Shown piece after piece: positions 8,297 through 17,486 of a stretch of DNA of 64,000 bases. The notes under the pieces were generated by a model. That model was not told the origin of the DNA and searched no databases. It saw only the letters and a program-made list of their open reading frames with translations. The translations under genes were made by a program, and so were the position numbers. The first letter of the stretch is position 1, and every line of letters starts with the position of its first letter. The DNA is from Nitrospira sp. (GTDB lineage: Bacteria > Nitrospirota > Nitrospiria > Nitrospirales > Nitrospiraceae), in assembly GCA_024760525.1 (NCBI GenBank), contig CP060499.1, positions 2,418,001-2,482,000 on the forward strand. Direction: 5' to 3'.

Positions 8297-8854
8297 ATGG
8301 ATTTCGTCTCACACGGTCTCTGGGGTTCGATTGCGTTCGGTCGTAAGAGCCGATCGAGTTTCGGCCTGGCCTTCGCCATCGGGACGGCTCCCGATTTGTT
8401 TTCATTCGGGGTGCTGTATGCCGCGGCCACACTCGGCCTGTCGCCGAAGCCTGATTTCAGTCGCGGCACTCCCCCGGAGTCGACGATCCCTCAATACGTC
8501 CATCATCTCTACAATTACACCCATAGCTTCGTCGTATTTCTCGTAGTCTTTTTCCTCCTGTGGCTTTTCCTAAAACGACCGGTCTGGGAACTTGGCGCAT
8601 GGGGACTACATGTTCTAGCCGACGTGCCCTTGCATTCCTATGCCTTTTTCCCAACTCCAGTACTGTGGCCTTTGTCTAACTGGAAATTCGATGGCTGGCC
8701 ATGGACGACACCGAGTATTCTCATTTGCAACTTCGTGCTTTTGTCGCTGCTTTACGCCTGGTTCATCCGTCATCTCTACGTGACCAGGAAGAAAGAGAAG
8801 CCATGGCAGGGAGTCGTGACTCAACCATCTGTTTTTGACAAGCAGCCGGAGTAG
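8297..8854 (+). CDS. YdjM/DUF457-like membrane-bound putative metal-dependent hydrolase
   Basis: A 185-residue membrane protein. Conserved histidines sit where the YdjM (LexA-regulated, DUF457) family places its metal ligands: MDFVSHGLWG at the N-terminus, HHLYNYTHSF near residue 73 and GLHVLADVPLHS near 105. Hydrophobic helices include FVVFLVVFFLLWLFL and ILICNFVLLSLLYAWFI. The family is related to phospholipase C/nuclease-type metal hydrolases, but no activity has been assigned here. A polar C-terminal tail follows the last helix. Confidence 0.72.
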   Translation: MDFVSHGLWGSIAFGRKSRSSFGLAFAIGTAPDLFSFGVLYAAATLGLSPKPDFSRGTPPESTIPQYVHHLYNYTHSFVVFLVVFFLLWLFLKRPVWELGAWGLHVLADVPLHSYAFFPTPVLWPLSNWKFDGWPWTTPSILICNFVLLSLLYAWFIRHLYVTRKKEKPWQGVVTQPSVFDKQPE

Positions 8855-8960
8855 CGGTTGCAAACAGTGATTCTTCCGCTTCTTCATCCCTATCTTCCAC
8901 ATAACCGCCTATTCTCGTAGTGCCAACCTTGGAGTTTTTTTGCTCAGATCCTGAAGTGTT

Positions 8961-8977
8961 TGTCCCGCATCGGGACA
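8961..8977. promoter_or_regulatory. Perfect 7-3-7 palindrome, candidate operator
   Basis: TGTCCCG, spacer CAT, CGGGACA. Perfect dyad symmetry without a T-tract, so an operator is more likely than a terminator. It lies about 240 bases upstream of the PhoX-type gene. The regulator is unknown. Confidence 0.4.
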
Positions 8978-9012
8978 CGAATAAGACTCTCGTGAAAAAC
9001 TTTACTGAAACC

Positions 9013-9033
9013 TGATCATTCACTGAACGATCA
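9013..9033. promoter_or_regulatory. Near-perfect 21-base palindrome, candidate operator
   Basis: TGATCATTCA, centre C, TGAACGATCA. The ten-base arms match at nine positions. The size and symmetry suit a dimeric helix-turn-helix regulator. It lies about 187 bases before the PhoX-type start and does not resemble the direct-repeat pho box. Confidence 0.45.
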
Positions 9034-9219
9034 GTAACTGCACTCCAACAGAATCCCGTAACACTGAATGGGGCGAACCGGGGACTGCAGCCTCGACTCA
9101 TCCTACAGTTGTTGCACAGGCGTTGATGCCGTGAACGGCGTCCATGCATTTGCAAACTACAGGTTCCTTTGAGGAAGCCGGATGACAGTTGAGATACTCA
9201 CAGTCCATGGAGAAAACAT

Positions 9220-11205
9220 ATGAAAAATCTCGATGATGACAAGGGGTGTAATCCCTCGGGCAATGAACGCTTTGAGGACGTCCTTGAGGCACGGATGTCG
9301 AGGCGTAACTTACTGAAGAACGGCATCGCGACCGCCGCGTTTCTGTCCCTCGGCGGAGTGGACGCCCTCTTGCGAGCCGTGCCGGCCTCGGCACATTCAG
9401 ACGGGTCCGCTCTGCTCGGGTTTCAGGGCATCCCAGTATCGGATGCCGACACCGTCGTGGTCCCCGCAGGTTACACGGCTGACGTGCTGATTGCATGGGG
9501 CGATCCGGTCTCCAACGGTCCGGCTTTCAAGCAGGATGGTAGCAACACGGCTGCAGATCAGGCGCGGCAATGGGGCATGCACAACGATGGCATCGTCTAT
9601 TTCCCGATCATCGGCTCTCAGCGAGGCCTCATCTGTCAGAACAATGAATATACGGATGATGGACTGCTGTTCGACGATGGAATCGTGAACTGGGATCAGG
9701 AAAAAACCAATAAATGTCTCAACGCCCATGGTGTCTCGATCATCGAGGTGACCAAGCGAACCGGGTTTCCCTGGGACCCCAGGCGCCGTAAGGGCGAGTG
9801 GGATGTCGTCCGCCCGTCTCCGTTCGCCCGCCGGATTACCGGCATGACTCCCATGAATATCGCCGGTCCCGCCTCCGGCGATCCACGACTCCGAACAACC
9901 GCCGACACGACCGGCACTCGGGTCCTTGGCACCTTGAACAACTGTGCGATGGGAGTTACACCATGGCACACATACCTCACGTGCGAGGAAAACTTCAACG
10001 GCTACTTCATGACCAACAAGGTCGGACCACCAGACATGAGAAGCAACATCGAGAAGCGCTACGGAATCGCGCCGTTCGGAAGCGGATTCCGCCTGCATAC
10101 CACGGATTTCCGGTTCAACGCCGACGCCGAACCCAACGAGCCGAACCGGTTCGGCTGGGTCGTGGAAATCGACCCGTTCCGACCTAACTCGACACCCGTA
10201 AAACGCACGGCCCTCGGGCGTCTGAAGCATGAGGGTGCATGGGTCCAAGAGACAAAAGACGGCAAGATCGTCGTCTACATGGGAGATGATGAGCGCAACG
10301 AGTATATTTACCGCTATGTCTCAAACAAACGTTGGCGGGTGGCTCGATTGCTGGGAGAAAGTCCCCTCGATGACGGGATTCTCTATGTGGCCAAATTCCA
10401 CGCCGACGGGACGGGTGAATGGTTGCCTTTGACACCGAACAATCCGGCGTTGGCAGGATGGTCATTACCAGATATCCTCATCAATACGCGCGCCGCGGCG
10501 GACGCAGTCGGCGCCACCATGATGGATCGCCCGGAATGGATCGATACATTCCCTGACTCCCTGACCGTGGTCGCCACACTGACCAACAACAACCGGCGCG
10601 GCAGCACGCCGCCGTCGTCTAACGCACCGGACGGCAGCACGGTCGCCGGTTCCGCCAGACCGCCGGTCGATGCGACGAACCCTCGTTCGATTAACAACTA
10701 CGGGCACATCCTTCGCTGGTACTATGCGAATGATTTCTCGGAACGGACCTTCGGATGGGATATCTTCGCCCTGTGCGGCGATCCCGCCAATCCAACTCAT
10801 GGGTCCACGATCAACGGTGACAAGTATGGATCACCCGATGGGATTTACGTCGCCCCAAGTGGGCGTCTCTGGATCCAGACGGACGTCTCGACGTCCACGA
10901 TCAACAGCGGGGCATATGCCGGTTTCGGGAACAACCAGATGCTCTGCGCGGACCCGACTACGCGTGAGACACGGCGTTTCCTGGTGGGCCCCAAGCAGTG
11001 CGAGATCACCGGCGTGTTTGTCACTCCGGACGAAAAGACCATGTTCGTCGGCATTCAACATCCCGGCGAGACGCCGAACGAAGCACCTAACGATCCCCTC
11101 AATCCCAAGGCGTTCAGTTCTTGGCCGGATGGTGCGGCCGGTGGACGACCGCGTTCTTCCTGTATTGTCATCACAAAGGACGATGGAGGCAAGATCGGTA
11201 GTTAG
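9220..11205 (+). CDS. PhoX-type (DUF839) Tat-exported alkaline phosphatase-like protein
   Basis: A 661-residue exported protein of the PhoX/DUF839 family, whose characterised members are Ca/Fe-dependent alkaline phosphatases. The twin-arginine signal is at residues 26-60: MSRRNLLKNGIATAAFLSLG followed by an alanine cleavage site (ASAHS). The domain covers most of the rest. Family segments include FPIIGSQRGLICQNNEYTDD, GVTPWHTYLTCEENFNGYF, GRLKHEGAWVQ, and near the end PDGIYVAPSGRLWIQTD and MFVGIQHPGE. Length fits PhoX. It is a monocistronic unit ended by the hairpin at 11214. Whether it acts on phosphate esters is inference from the family. Confidence 0.85.
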   Translation: MKNLDDDKGCNPSGNERFEDVLEARMSRRNLLKNGIATAAFLSLGGVDALLRAVPASAHSDGSALLGFQGIPVSDADTVVVPAGYTADVLIAWGDPVSNGPAFKQDGSNTAADQARQWGMHNDGIVYFPIIGSQRGLICQNNEYTDDGLLFDDGIVNWDQEKTNKCLNAHGVSIIEVTKRTGFPWDPRRRKGEWDVVRPSPFARRITGMTPMNIAGPASGDPRLRTTADTTGTRVLGTLNNCAMGVTPWHTYLTCEENFNGYFMTNKVGPPDMRSNIEKRYGIAPFGSGFRLHTTDFRFNADAEPNEPNRFGWVVEIDPFRPNSTPVKRTALGRLKHEGAWVQETKDGKIVVYMGDDERNEYIYRYVSNKRWRVARLLGESPLDDGILYVAKFHADGTGEWLPLTPNNPALAGWSLPDILINTRAAADAVGATMMDRPEWIDTFPDSLTVVATLTNNNRRGSTPPSSNAPDGSTVAGSARPPVDATNPRSINNYGHILRWYYANDFSERTFGWDIFALCGDPANPTHGSTINGDKYGSPDGIYVAPSGRLWIQTDVSTSTINSGAYAGFGNNQMLCADPTTRETRRFLVGPKQCEITGVFVTPDEKTMFVGIQHPGETPNEAPNDPLNPKAFSSWPDGAAGGRPRSSCIVITKDDGGKIGS

Positions 11206-11213
11206 CACAGCTA

Positions 11214-11253
11214 GATTAAGGGGCGTGCACCAAACCGTGCACGCCCCTTAATC
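11214..11253 (+). terminator. Strong hairpin terminator after the PhoX-type gene
   Basis: A 17-base perfect stem (11214-11230 with 11237-11253, core GGGGCGTGCAC/GTGCACGCCCC) has a six-base loop CAAACC. It is followed after eight bases by TTTT. It starts nine bases after the stop codon. Confidence 0.8.
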
Positions 11254-11309
11254 CGTAGTCCTTTTAACCTTGAACCGGCAATTCCCATTCTCTGCACGTC
11301 AATGGCCCG

Positions 11310-11597
11310 TCACTTGATCGGAATCGTCATTGAGGGCAGCTCGAAGGGTTTCCTCTGTTTCCCAGCGTCTTGGTCGATCAGCTTCAACGCCGCCAGTTGT
11401 GTCTCCAACTCTTCAATCCGCTTATTCTTCTCACGGATTTGTTTCTCGAGCGAGTGCAACCTGCTTGTTTGATCAGCAACATGAGTCCGCTTTTGTTTCA
11501 CTGGACTGGTGGAAGCGGTTGCGCACGCACTCAAGACGACGCATAGCGTCACCGCACCGCTTACGACACTCCAGCTGTTCCTGCACTGTTCTTTCAT
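11310..11597 (-). CDS. Small coiled-coil lipoprotein
   Basis: A 95-residue protein with a lipoprotein signal (VTLCVVLSACATAST, lipidated cysteine at about residue 25). A short coiled coil follows around residues 48-73 (LHSLEKQIREKNKRIEELET). The tail ends FELPSMTIPIK. The ATG at 11597 places the signal peptide normally; upstream in-frame sequence to 11987 overlaps the neighbouring barrel gene and is not protein-like. Probably anchored to the outer membrane. No specific family recognised; the pattern resembles small Lpp-like or partner lipoproteins. Confidence 0.65.
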   Translation of the reverse strand: MKEQCRNSWSVVSGAVTLCVVLSACATASTSPVKQKRTHVADQTSRLHSLEKQIREKNKRIEELETQLAALKLIDQDAGKQRKPFELPSMTIPIK

Positions 11598-11761
11598 ACG
11601 GCGTAATTCCAGACATTCATTTCCCATGGACTGACAGTTTCTGATACCCGACTCAGCATGCCACCCATCGAAGACTTTCCTAGCGACAGAACCAGCTCGA
11701 AAGCTTTCCTCGAGAAGGGATGAGCTCATGATGCCGGGGAATTGGGGAAAGATTTCAATCG

Positions 11762-12751
11762 TTAGTCTTTGAGGTACTGCCACACTCGCAGGACGTCGAC
11801 CGTCAGCGTCGCGCCATAGGTGGGACCATAATCCCGCTGTACGATGTTTCCCATGCTGTCGTTCCACGTTTCGAATCGCACCGGCCCGGCGGAAGCCGCT
11901 ATCGCCCACGCGAACTGCTCCTGGCTCTTTCCGACAGTATTCACAAAAATTCCGGAATCCCACATGAGCGCGAATTCGATTTCCCACGTTGGAATCGTTT
12001 CACCATTCTCGGTAGTCCGATACTGACCAAAGGCCATAGAAGGCTGCACCAGTCCGGCTGTGTGCCTGATCGAGTGGAGGACGGCCCCATTGTCTTGATA
12101 ACTGATCCGTCCCAGGACGGATGCCCGGAAACTCACATCGCCCCATTTTTCACTATGATACAGAGTCGGCGTGATCGGCATTCGTCGGATACCGGCGCGA
12201 AGAAACCCCTGTTGATAAATCGTGCCGACGGAGAACCCGCCGCCCACAAACATGACTTTTGGGCGAAACAAGGGAAACCAGCGCGTAATGGAACCATCGA
12301 TCATGGCGTCGGTCTCTTTACGAGCGTTCACAGTTGGAACAGCTGGAAGCTGGCGAAGTTGGTGCACGAATTTATTCTGAAGAAAATTCGTGATTTCGTC
12401 ACCGGTGGGGCTGATCCCCGCCGTGAGATTGGTGCTCCAGCCCTGCCAGGTTCCACCCCAATGTTGGGTCCAACTCATCGTGATCAAGTTGAAGCCAAGC
12501 GTATTGCCCACCGTGGAATCGTACTTGTTCCCTACGCCATCCGTCGGGGTGAACCGGTTGAGGGTCAGCCCTCCAGTCAATGTGGAATACTGGTCGGGGA
12601 ACGACATGCTACCCCAGTGGACCGAAGGCGCAGGAGTTTCACTCCATGCCGGAGACGAGACCAGTCCTATGAGGGATAGGACACCGACAACCAACTTCCA
12701 TCCTAATCGCCCCCACCAATACGTCTGTGTCATAGGAAAGGCTTCGGTCAT
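11762..12751 (-). CDS. Putative outer-membrane beta-barrel protein
   Basis: About 329 residues with a signal peptide (WKLVVGVLSLIGLVSSPAWS). The mature part is full of alternating aromatic and polar residues, such as GFNLITMSWTQHWGGTWQGW and PTWEIEFALMWDSGIFV, as in transmembrane barrels. No catalytic motif was recognised. The ATG at 12751 is taken as start; a TTG at 12775 and an ATG at 12733 are alternatives. It lies upstream of the small lipoprotein on the same strand and is divergent from pycA. Confidence 0.65.
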   Translation of the reverse strand: MTEAFPMTQTYWWGRLGWKLVVGVLSLIGLVSSPAWSETPAPSVHWGSMSFPDQYSTLTGGLTLNRFTPTDGVGNKYDSTVGNTLGFNLITMSWTQHWGGTWQGWSTNLTAGISPTGDEITNFLQNKFVHQLRQLPAVPTVNARKETDAMIDGSITRWFPLFRPKVMFVGGGFSVGTIYQQGFLRAGIRRMPITPTLYHSEKWGDVSFRASVLGRISYQDNGAVLHSIRHTAGLVQPSMAFGQYRTTENGETIPTWEIEFALMWDSGIFVNTVGKSQEQFAWAIAASAGPVRFETWNDSMGNIVQRDYGPTYGATLTVDVLRVWQYLKD

Positions 12752-13024
12752 CGGAAAAGAACCTTTCTTCGTCAATGACTGCGGACAATCGCCGATCCGG
12801 TAGGCGGGCGACCGTCTAACCTCAGGACAAACAACTTCGGCATTCTACACAAGAAGAACAGAGGTGGCGACCCCGTTGTTCGACAGTCGGCGGAGCACGA
12901 CGATCTTTCGTTTTTGATGAGCCATTCTGACTACCTTGCGAGGCTTCACCCTCGACAGACCTCCTGATCCTATGCTAGCTTACGCGCTCGTTTTTCTAAA
13001 TTCATGCCGGCCCACACGAAAACC

Positions 13025-14443
13025 ATGTTTAAGAAAATCTTGATCGCCAATCGCGGTGAAATTGCCATGCGAATCATCCGTGCATGCCGCGAATTGAACA
13101 TCGCCACCGCCGCGATCTATTCCGAAGCTGATTCGACCGGAATCTACGTGAAGAAAGCTGACGAGTCTTACCTTGTAGGACCAGGTCCGGTGAAGGGGTT
13201 TCTCGACAGCAAACAGATCGTCGACCTCGCTAAACGGATCGGTGCCGACGCCATCCATCCAGGATATGGATTTCTCTCTGAAAATGCGGAGTTCGCTGAG
13301 CTCTGCCAGGCGTCCGGCATTACGTTCATCGGCCCTTCGACCCATGCCATTACTCTGATGGGCAGCAAGGTCAAGGCGCGAGAACTTGCGCAACAGGTCG
13401 GTGTCCCCACCGTACCCGGCACCAAGGGTGATCTCACCGACGTGAAGGAGGCGCTGGCCTTCGCCAAGAAAACCGGCTACCCGATCATGATCAAGGCAAG
13501 CGCCGGAGGCGGAGGCCGCGGACTGCGTGTGGTCCGGTCCGATGAGGAACTCCGCGAAAACATGGAAGCCGCCTCGCGTGAAGCCCAAGCATCGTTCGGT
13601 GACGGACGGGTATTCCTCGAAAAATGCATCGAACGCCCCCACCATATCGAATTTCAGATATTGGGTGATCGCCACGGCAATATCATTCACTTAAACGAAC
13701 GGGATTGCTCGATCCAGAGACGTCATCAGAAGTTGATTGAAATCGCCCCATCATTGATTCTGACTCCGAAGTTGCGTGAAGAGATGGGCCAAGCTGCCGT
13801 GACCATCGCACGAGCAGTGAATTACGACAACGCAGGGACGGTGGAGTTTCTGCTCGATCAAGACGGCCAGTTTTACTTCATCGAGATGAATCCTCGGCTT
13901 CAGGTCGAGCATACGGTGACGGAACAGATCACCGCGATCGACATCGTCCGGCATCAGATCTCCATTGCGGCGGGAAGACCGCTCGACATTCAGCAAAAGG
14001 ACGTGATACTCCAAGGGCACGCGATCCAGTGCCGGATCAACGCTGAAGATCCCAAGAATAACTTTCTCCCCTGTACCGGCACCGTCACCGCCTACCTTTC
14101 TCCGGGAGGAATCGGCGTCCGTATCGACGGTGCGGTCTACAAAGATTACACCGTGTCGCCCTACTATGACGCCCTGCTGGCTAAGTTGACGGTCCGAGGC
14201 CGTACGTGGGAAGAAGCCGTAAGTCGGATGAGGCGGTCGCTCGAAGAATACGTGCTGCGTGGAGTCAAAACGACGATTCCGTTCATGGAAGCGATCATGC
14301 AGGAGCCGGACTTTATTGCCGGGCGTTTCGACACGTCCTATCTGGACACCCATCCTGAGTTGTACTCGTATCACGAATTCGAGCAGCCGGAAGATTTGGT
14401 GCTGGCCCTATCTGCCGCAATTGCCGCCTACGAAGGATTGTAA
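13025..14443 (+). CDS. pycA: Biotin carboxylase subunit of a two-subunit pyruvate carboxylase (PycA/AccC-like)
   Basis: ATP-dependent carboxylation of carrier-bound biotin. The family N-terminus MFKKILIANRGEIAMRIIRA starts at 13025; an ATG at 13004 adds seven unconserved residues. The ATP-grasp domain carries the glycine-rich KASAGGGGRGLR loop, NERDCSIQRRHQKLIE, and EMNPRLQVEH near residue 285. The biotin carboxylase C-terminal domain follows (AIQCRINAEDPKNNFLP). At 472 residues it is slightly longer than typical AccC. The partner carboxyltransferase lies 47 bases downstream, pointing to pyruvate carboxylase rather than acetyl-CoA carboxylase. This fits oxaloacetate supply in an organism using reductive TCA chemistry (inference). 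Confidence 0.9.
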   Translation: MFKKILIANRGEIAMRIIRACRELNIATAAIYSEADSTGIYVKKADESYLVGPGPVKGFLDSKQIVDLAKRIGADAIHPGYGFLSENAEFAELCQASGITFIGPSTHAITLMGSKVKARELAQQVGVPTVPGTKGDLTDVKEALAFAKKTGYPIMIKASAGGGGRGLRVVRSDEELRENMEAASREAQASFGDGRVFLEKCIERPHHIEFQILGDRHGNIIHLNERDCSIQRRHQKLIEIAPSLILTPKLREEMGQAAVTIARAVNYDNAGTVEFLLDQDGQFYFIEMNPRLQVEHTVTEQITAIDIVRHQISIAAGRPLDIQQKDVILQGHAIQCRINAEDPKNNFLPCTGTVTAYLSPGGIGVRIDGAVYKDYTVSPYYDALLAKLTVRGRTWEEAVSRMRRSLEEYVLRGVKTTIPFMEAIMQEPDFIAGRFDTSYLDTHPELYSYHEFEQPEDLVLALSAAIAAYEGL

Positions 14444-14490
14444 CCCGGGCAACACCCCGCACAGATTCCGAGAGAGATGCACGAGACGTC

Positions 14491-16446
14491 ATGGCGAAAC
14501 GACGACCAACAGCAAAAAAACAGCAGAAAATATCCCGACCGTCCGCTCCGCTGGTCAAGACTTCAAAAAGCGCCAAGCCGCGCTCCGGTGAATTCACGAT
14601 CCAACCGGCAGTCGGCAGACCGGTCCTGATCACCGACGTCGCGTTACGAGACGGTCACCAATCGTTGCTGGCGACACGGATGCGCACAGAGGACATGCTG
14701 CCCATCGCGCAAAAACTCGATGCCGTCGGCTATTGGTCGCTGGAGGTATGGGGCGGCGCCACATTCGACACCTGCCTGCGATTTTTAAAGGAAGATCCCT
14801 GGGAACGACTTCGGGCATTGCGGGCTGCGATGCCCAACACCAAGCTCCAAATGCTGCTGCGAGGGCAAAACCTTGTCGGCTACCGACATTACGCGGACGA
14901 CGTGGTGGAACGATTCATCGAGCGTTCGGCCGCCAACGGGATCGATGTCTTCCGTATTTTTGACGCGCTCAATGACGTGCGGAATGTCGACCGGGCCGTG
15001 AGTGAAGTGAAGGCCTGCGGGAAACATGCCGAGGCCACCATCTGCTATACCGTCAGCCCGGTTCATAGCATCGATCGGTTCGTGGATCTCGCGAAAAAAT
15101 TCGAAGATCTTGGGACAGACACCATTTGTATCAAAGATATGGCCGGCCTCCTGGCGCCGCTTGAGGCCTATCATCTGGTGCGTCGGTTGAAAGCTGCCGT
15201 CAAGGTTCCGCTCCACCTCCATTCGCATTACACGTCCGGGATGGCCTCCATGGCCTCTCTGATGGCGATACTTGGAGGCCTGGACATGCTCGATACCGCC
15301 ATGTCGCCGCTGGCTGGCGGAACGTCCCACCCGGCGACGGAAACGCTGGTCGCCGCGCTCCAGAATACTCCCTACGACACCGGGCTGGAACTCGCGTCCT
15401 TCCCGCCGATTACGGAACACTTTCGCTCCGTTCGCCGCAAATACCGTCAGTTCGAAAGCGACTTTACCGGTGTCGATGCTGAAATTCTCACGTCGCAGAT
15501 TCCGGGAGGCATGTTGTCGAACCTGGCGGCTCAGTTGACGGAACAGAATGCCTTGGACCGGATGAAAGAGGTGCTCGACGAGGTCCCGCGCGTGCGGAAA
15601 GAGATGGGCTATCCCCCGCTTGTCACCCCGACCAGTCAGATCGTCGGGACCCAGGCCACTCTGAACGTGCTGACCGGAGAGCGTTACAAAGTCATCACGA
15701 CGGAGACCAAGAACTATTTCCTGGGCTTGTATGGGCGCGCGCCGGGTCAAGTCGACCTCGATGTGATGGCACGCGCCACCGGCGACGAAACCCCGATCAA
15801 GACCAGACCGGCCGATCGACTGGAGCCCGAGTTGGAGGCCCTCAAAAACGACCTGCCCGACTCAGCCCAGAGCATTGAGGACCAGCTGTCGTTCGCGCTG
15901 TTTCCCACCATCGCGCGTGACTTTTTCGAGGCTCGAGAAAAAGGCGACTTAACCCCGGAGCCGCTCGAATTGGGCTCGACCAAAGGCCCTGCGACCGCTC
16001 ATGAACTGCATCTGGCTCCCGTTGAATTCAATGTGACGGTGCATGGCGAGACCTATCATGTGAAAGTGTCCGGCTCCGGCCGAAAGGTCGATGGGCGCAA
16101 GCCATACTACATCCGAGTCAACGACAAGCTCGAGGAAGTCTCGCTCGAAACCATCCAGGAAGTCTTGGCCGGCGTGCCGGAGTTGCAGGGGACCGATTCG
16201 GGAGGAAAACCAAAACGTCCCAGGCCGTCGAAACCGGGTGATGTGGCTCCTCCCATGCCCGGCCGCGTGGTAAAAGTCTTGGTCGCGGTCGACGATCATG
16301 TGAAAGTCGGCGATCCCCTGTTGATCATCGAAGCGATGAAGATGGAAAGCCGGGTGCCGGCGCCGATTGATGGAAGAGTCGCCGCGATTCTCACCGCCGA
16401 GGGTGACAACGTAAAGACGGATGAAACGGTCATTCAATTGGAGTAA
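14491..16446 (+). CDS. pycB: Pyruvate carboxylase subunit B (carboxyltransferase plus biotin carrier)
   Basis: Transfers CO2 from carboxybiotin to pyruvate, giving oxaloacetate, or runs in reverse as an oxaloacetate decarboxylase alpha chain. Order: basic N-terminal extension (1-40), then a TIM-barrel carboxyltransferase with TDVALRDGHQSLLATRM, WGGATFDTCLRFLKEDPWER and DIFRIFDALND-like segments. A PYC_OADA domain follows (about 340-500). The biotinyl domain ends the protein, with the EAMKM motif whose lysine is residue 617. The 651-residue length fits PycB. Together with PycA it forms a complete two-subunit enzyme. No sodium-pump beta or gamma subunits are nearby, favouring the anabolic carboxylase role. 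Confidence 0.9.
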   Translation: MAKRRPTAKKQQKISRPSAPLVKTSKSAKPRSGEFTIQPAVGRPVLITDVALRDGHQSLLATRMRTEDMLPIAQKLDAVGYWSLEVWGGATFDTCLRFLKEDPWERLRALRAAMPNTKLQMLLRGQNLVGYRHYADDVVERFIERSAANGIDVFRIFDALNDVRNVDRAVSEVKACGKHAEATICYTVSPVHSIDRFVDLAKKFEDLGTDTICIKDMAGLLAPLEAYHLVRRLKAAVKVPLHLHSHYTSGMASMASLMAILGGLDMLDTAMSPLAGGTSHPATETLVAALQNTPYDTGLELASFPPITEHFRSVRRKYRQFESDFTGVDAEILTSQIPGGMLSNLAAQLTEQNALDRMKEVLDEVPRVRKEMGYPPLVTPTSQIVGTQATLNVLTGERYKVITTETKNYFLGLYGRAPGQVDLDVMARATGDETPIKTRPADRLEPELEALKNDLPDSAQSIEDQLSFALFPTIARDFFEAREKGDLTPEPLELGSTKGPATAHELHLAPVEFNVTVHGETYHVKVSGSGRKVDGRKPYYIRVNDKLEEVSLETIQEVLAGVPELQGTDSGGKPKRPRPSKPGDVAPPMPGRVVKVLVAVDDHVKVGDPLLIIEAMKMESRVPAPIDGRVAAILTAEGDNVKTDETVIQLE

Positions 16447-17431
16447 TTCCACCGCCGGCTCGACCTCGCACCCGTACAGACGTGGATGGCTTGCGCTGTG
16501 CGTCCTGTGCCTCGTATCGTACCTCATGAGCGCCTGTGCCACGCCTGTACAGATTCCACCCTATTTTGAAACCTTAGAACGCACCCCGGTAGAACGCATC
16601 CCAATCAAGACCGTCCTCGTCCGTGATCAAAGGATCGCGTATCTCGATATCGGTGCCGGGCCGCCGGTCATCTTGATTCACGGCTTCGGCGGATCCATGT
16701 GGCAATGGGAACATCAGCAACATGCCTTGGCTCAACATTTCCGTACCCTGACGCTCGACCTCCCTGGCTCAGGATTGTCCGACAAACCCGACATCGATTA
16801 CCTGCCGGACCAGATGTTGGACTTCTGTATCGGATTCATGGATGCCCTGCAGATCCGGAAAGCCAGCCTGATCGGTAATTCCATGGGCGCCGGGTTGGCC
16901 ATAGGAATGACATTGACCCATCCGACCCGTATCGACAAACTCGTGCTCATCAGCGGGTTACCGTCTCACGTCATAGCCAAGCTCACCAGTCGATCTTTCA
17001 GGCAAGCTCTGGAATCTCGAGCCCCTTCCTGGCTGGTATCCCTCGGCAACTGGTTGTTCGGCGGACTGGTCACCGAGACCGTTCTGAAGGAAATCGTCCA
17101 TGATCACAACCTTCTCACGCCGGCGGTTATCGAACGGTCCAACCGCAATCGCCGCCGTCCTGGTATCATAAAACCCATCATGGCCGTGAGAAACGCCATC
17201 CCTTCCTGGGAAACCGATTTTGCTCCACGCCTCAGCTCCATCACACACCCAACAATGATTATCTGGGGTGAATACGACCGGCTATTTCCCATGGCCGTGG
17301 GCGAAGAACTTCACCATAGAATTCGTGGATCAGAGTTCGTCAGAATTCCCGATGCCGGCCACATGCCGCAATGGGAACGCCCTGATCTGGTCAACCGATC
17401 GCTGATCACGTATATTGAATCATCACCCTGA
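16421..17431 (+). CDS. Lipoprotein alpha/beta hydrolase
   Basis: A 336-residue alpha/beta-fold hydrolase with a lipoprotein-like signal (CVLCLVSYLMSACATP, cysteine near 38). The oxyanion HGFGG stretch is near residue 88, the nucleophile serine is in GNSMGAG, the acid in WGEYDR and the histidine in DAGHMPQWERP. The triad is therefore complete. The first 26 bases overlap the end of pycB in another frame, with AAAGACGG before the ATG; no alternative start keeps the signal. Substrate unknown; the periplasmic face of a membrane is the likely location. Confidence 0.85.
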   Translation: MKRSFNWSNSTAGSTSHPYRRGWLALCVLCLVSYLMSACATPVQIPPYFETLERTPVERIPIKTVLVRDQRIAYLDIGAGPPVILIHGFGGSMWQWEHQQHALAQHFRTLTLDLPGSGLSDKPDIDYLPDQMLDFCIGFMDALQIRKASLIGNSMGAGLAIGMTLTHPTRIDKLVLISGLPSHVIAKLTSRSFRQALESRAPSWLVSLGNWLFGGLVTETVLKEIVHDHNLLTPAVIERSNRNRRRPGIIKPIMAVRNAIPSWETDFAPRLSSITHPTMIIWGEYDRLFPMAVGEELHHRIRGSEFVRIPDAGHMPQWERPDLVNRSLITYIESSP

Positions 17432-17486
17432 ACAGATCGTCCTCATGAGACCGATGATCACTTGTTTCCCCACAAAGGAGCACATG

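Larger units (their letters stand above)
8855..9219. other. Upstream region of the PhoX-type gene
   Basis: No coding sequence supported. It holds two palindromes described separately (8961-8977 and 9013-9033). The rest shows no clear promoter or RNA structure. Confidence 0.5.

Noticed and set aside
9397..10248. 283-codon open frame antisense to the PhoX-type gene
   Set aside because: Its translation shows no domain, and the overlapping plus-strand gene has clear family motifs; long antisense frames are expected in GC-rich DNA.
11310..11987. Longer 225-codon version of the coiled-coil lipoprotein
   Set aside because: The upstream part overlaps the barrel gene and reads as non-protein; the lipoprotein signal fits the start at 11597.
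14785..15750. 321-codon open frame antisense to pycB
   Set aside because: Shadow of the conserved carboxyltransferase coding; no ribosome site or recognisable protein features.
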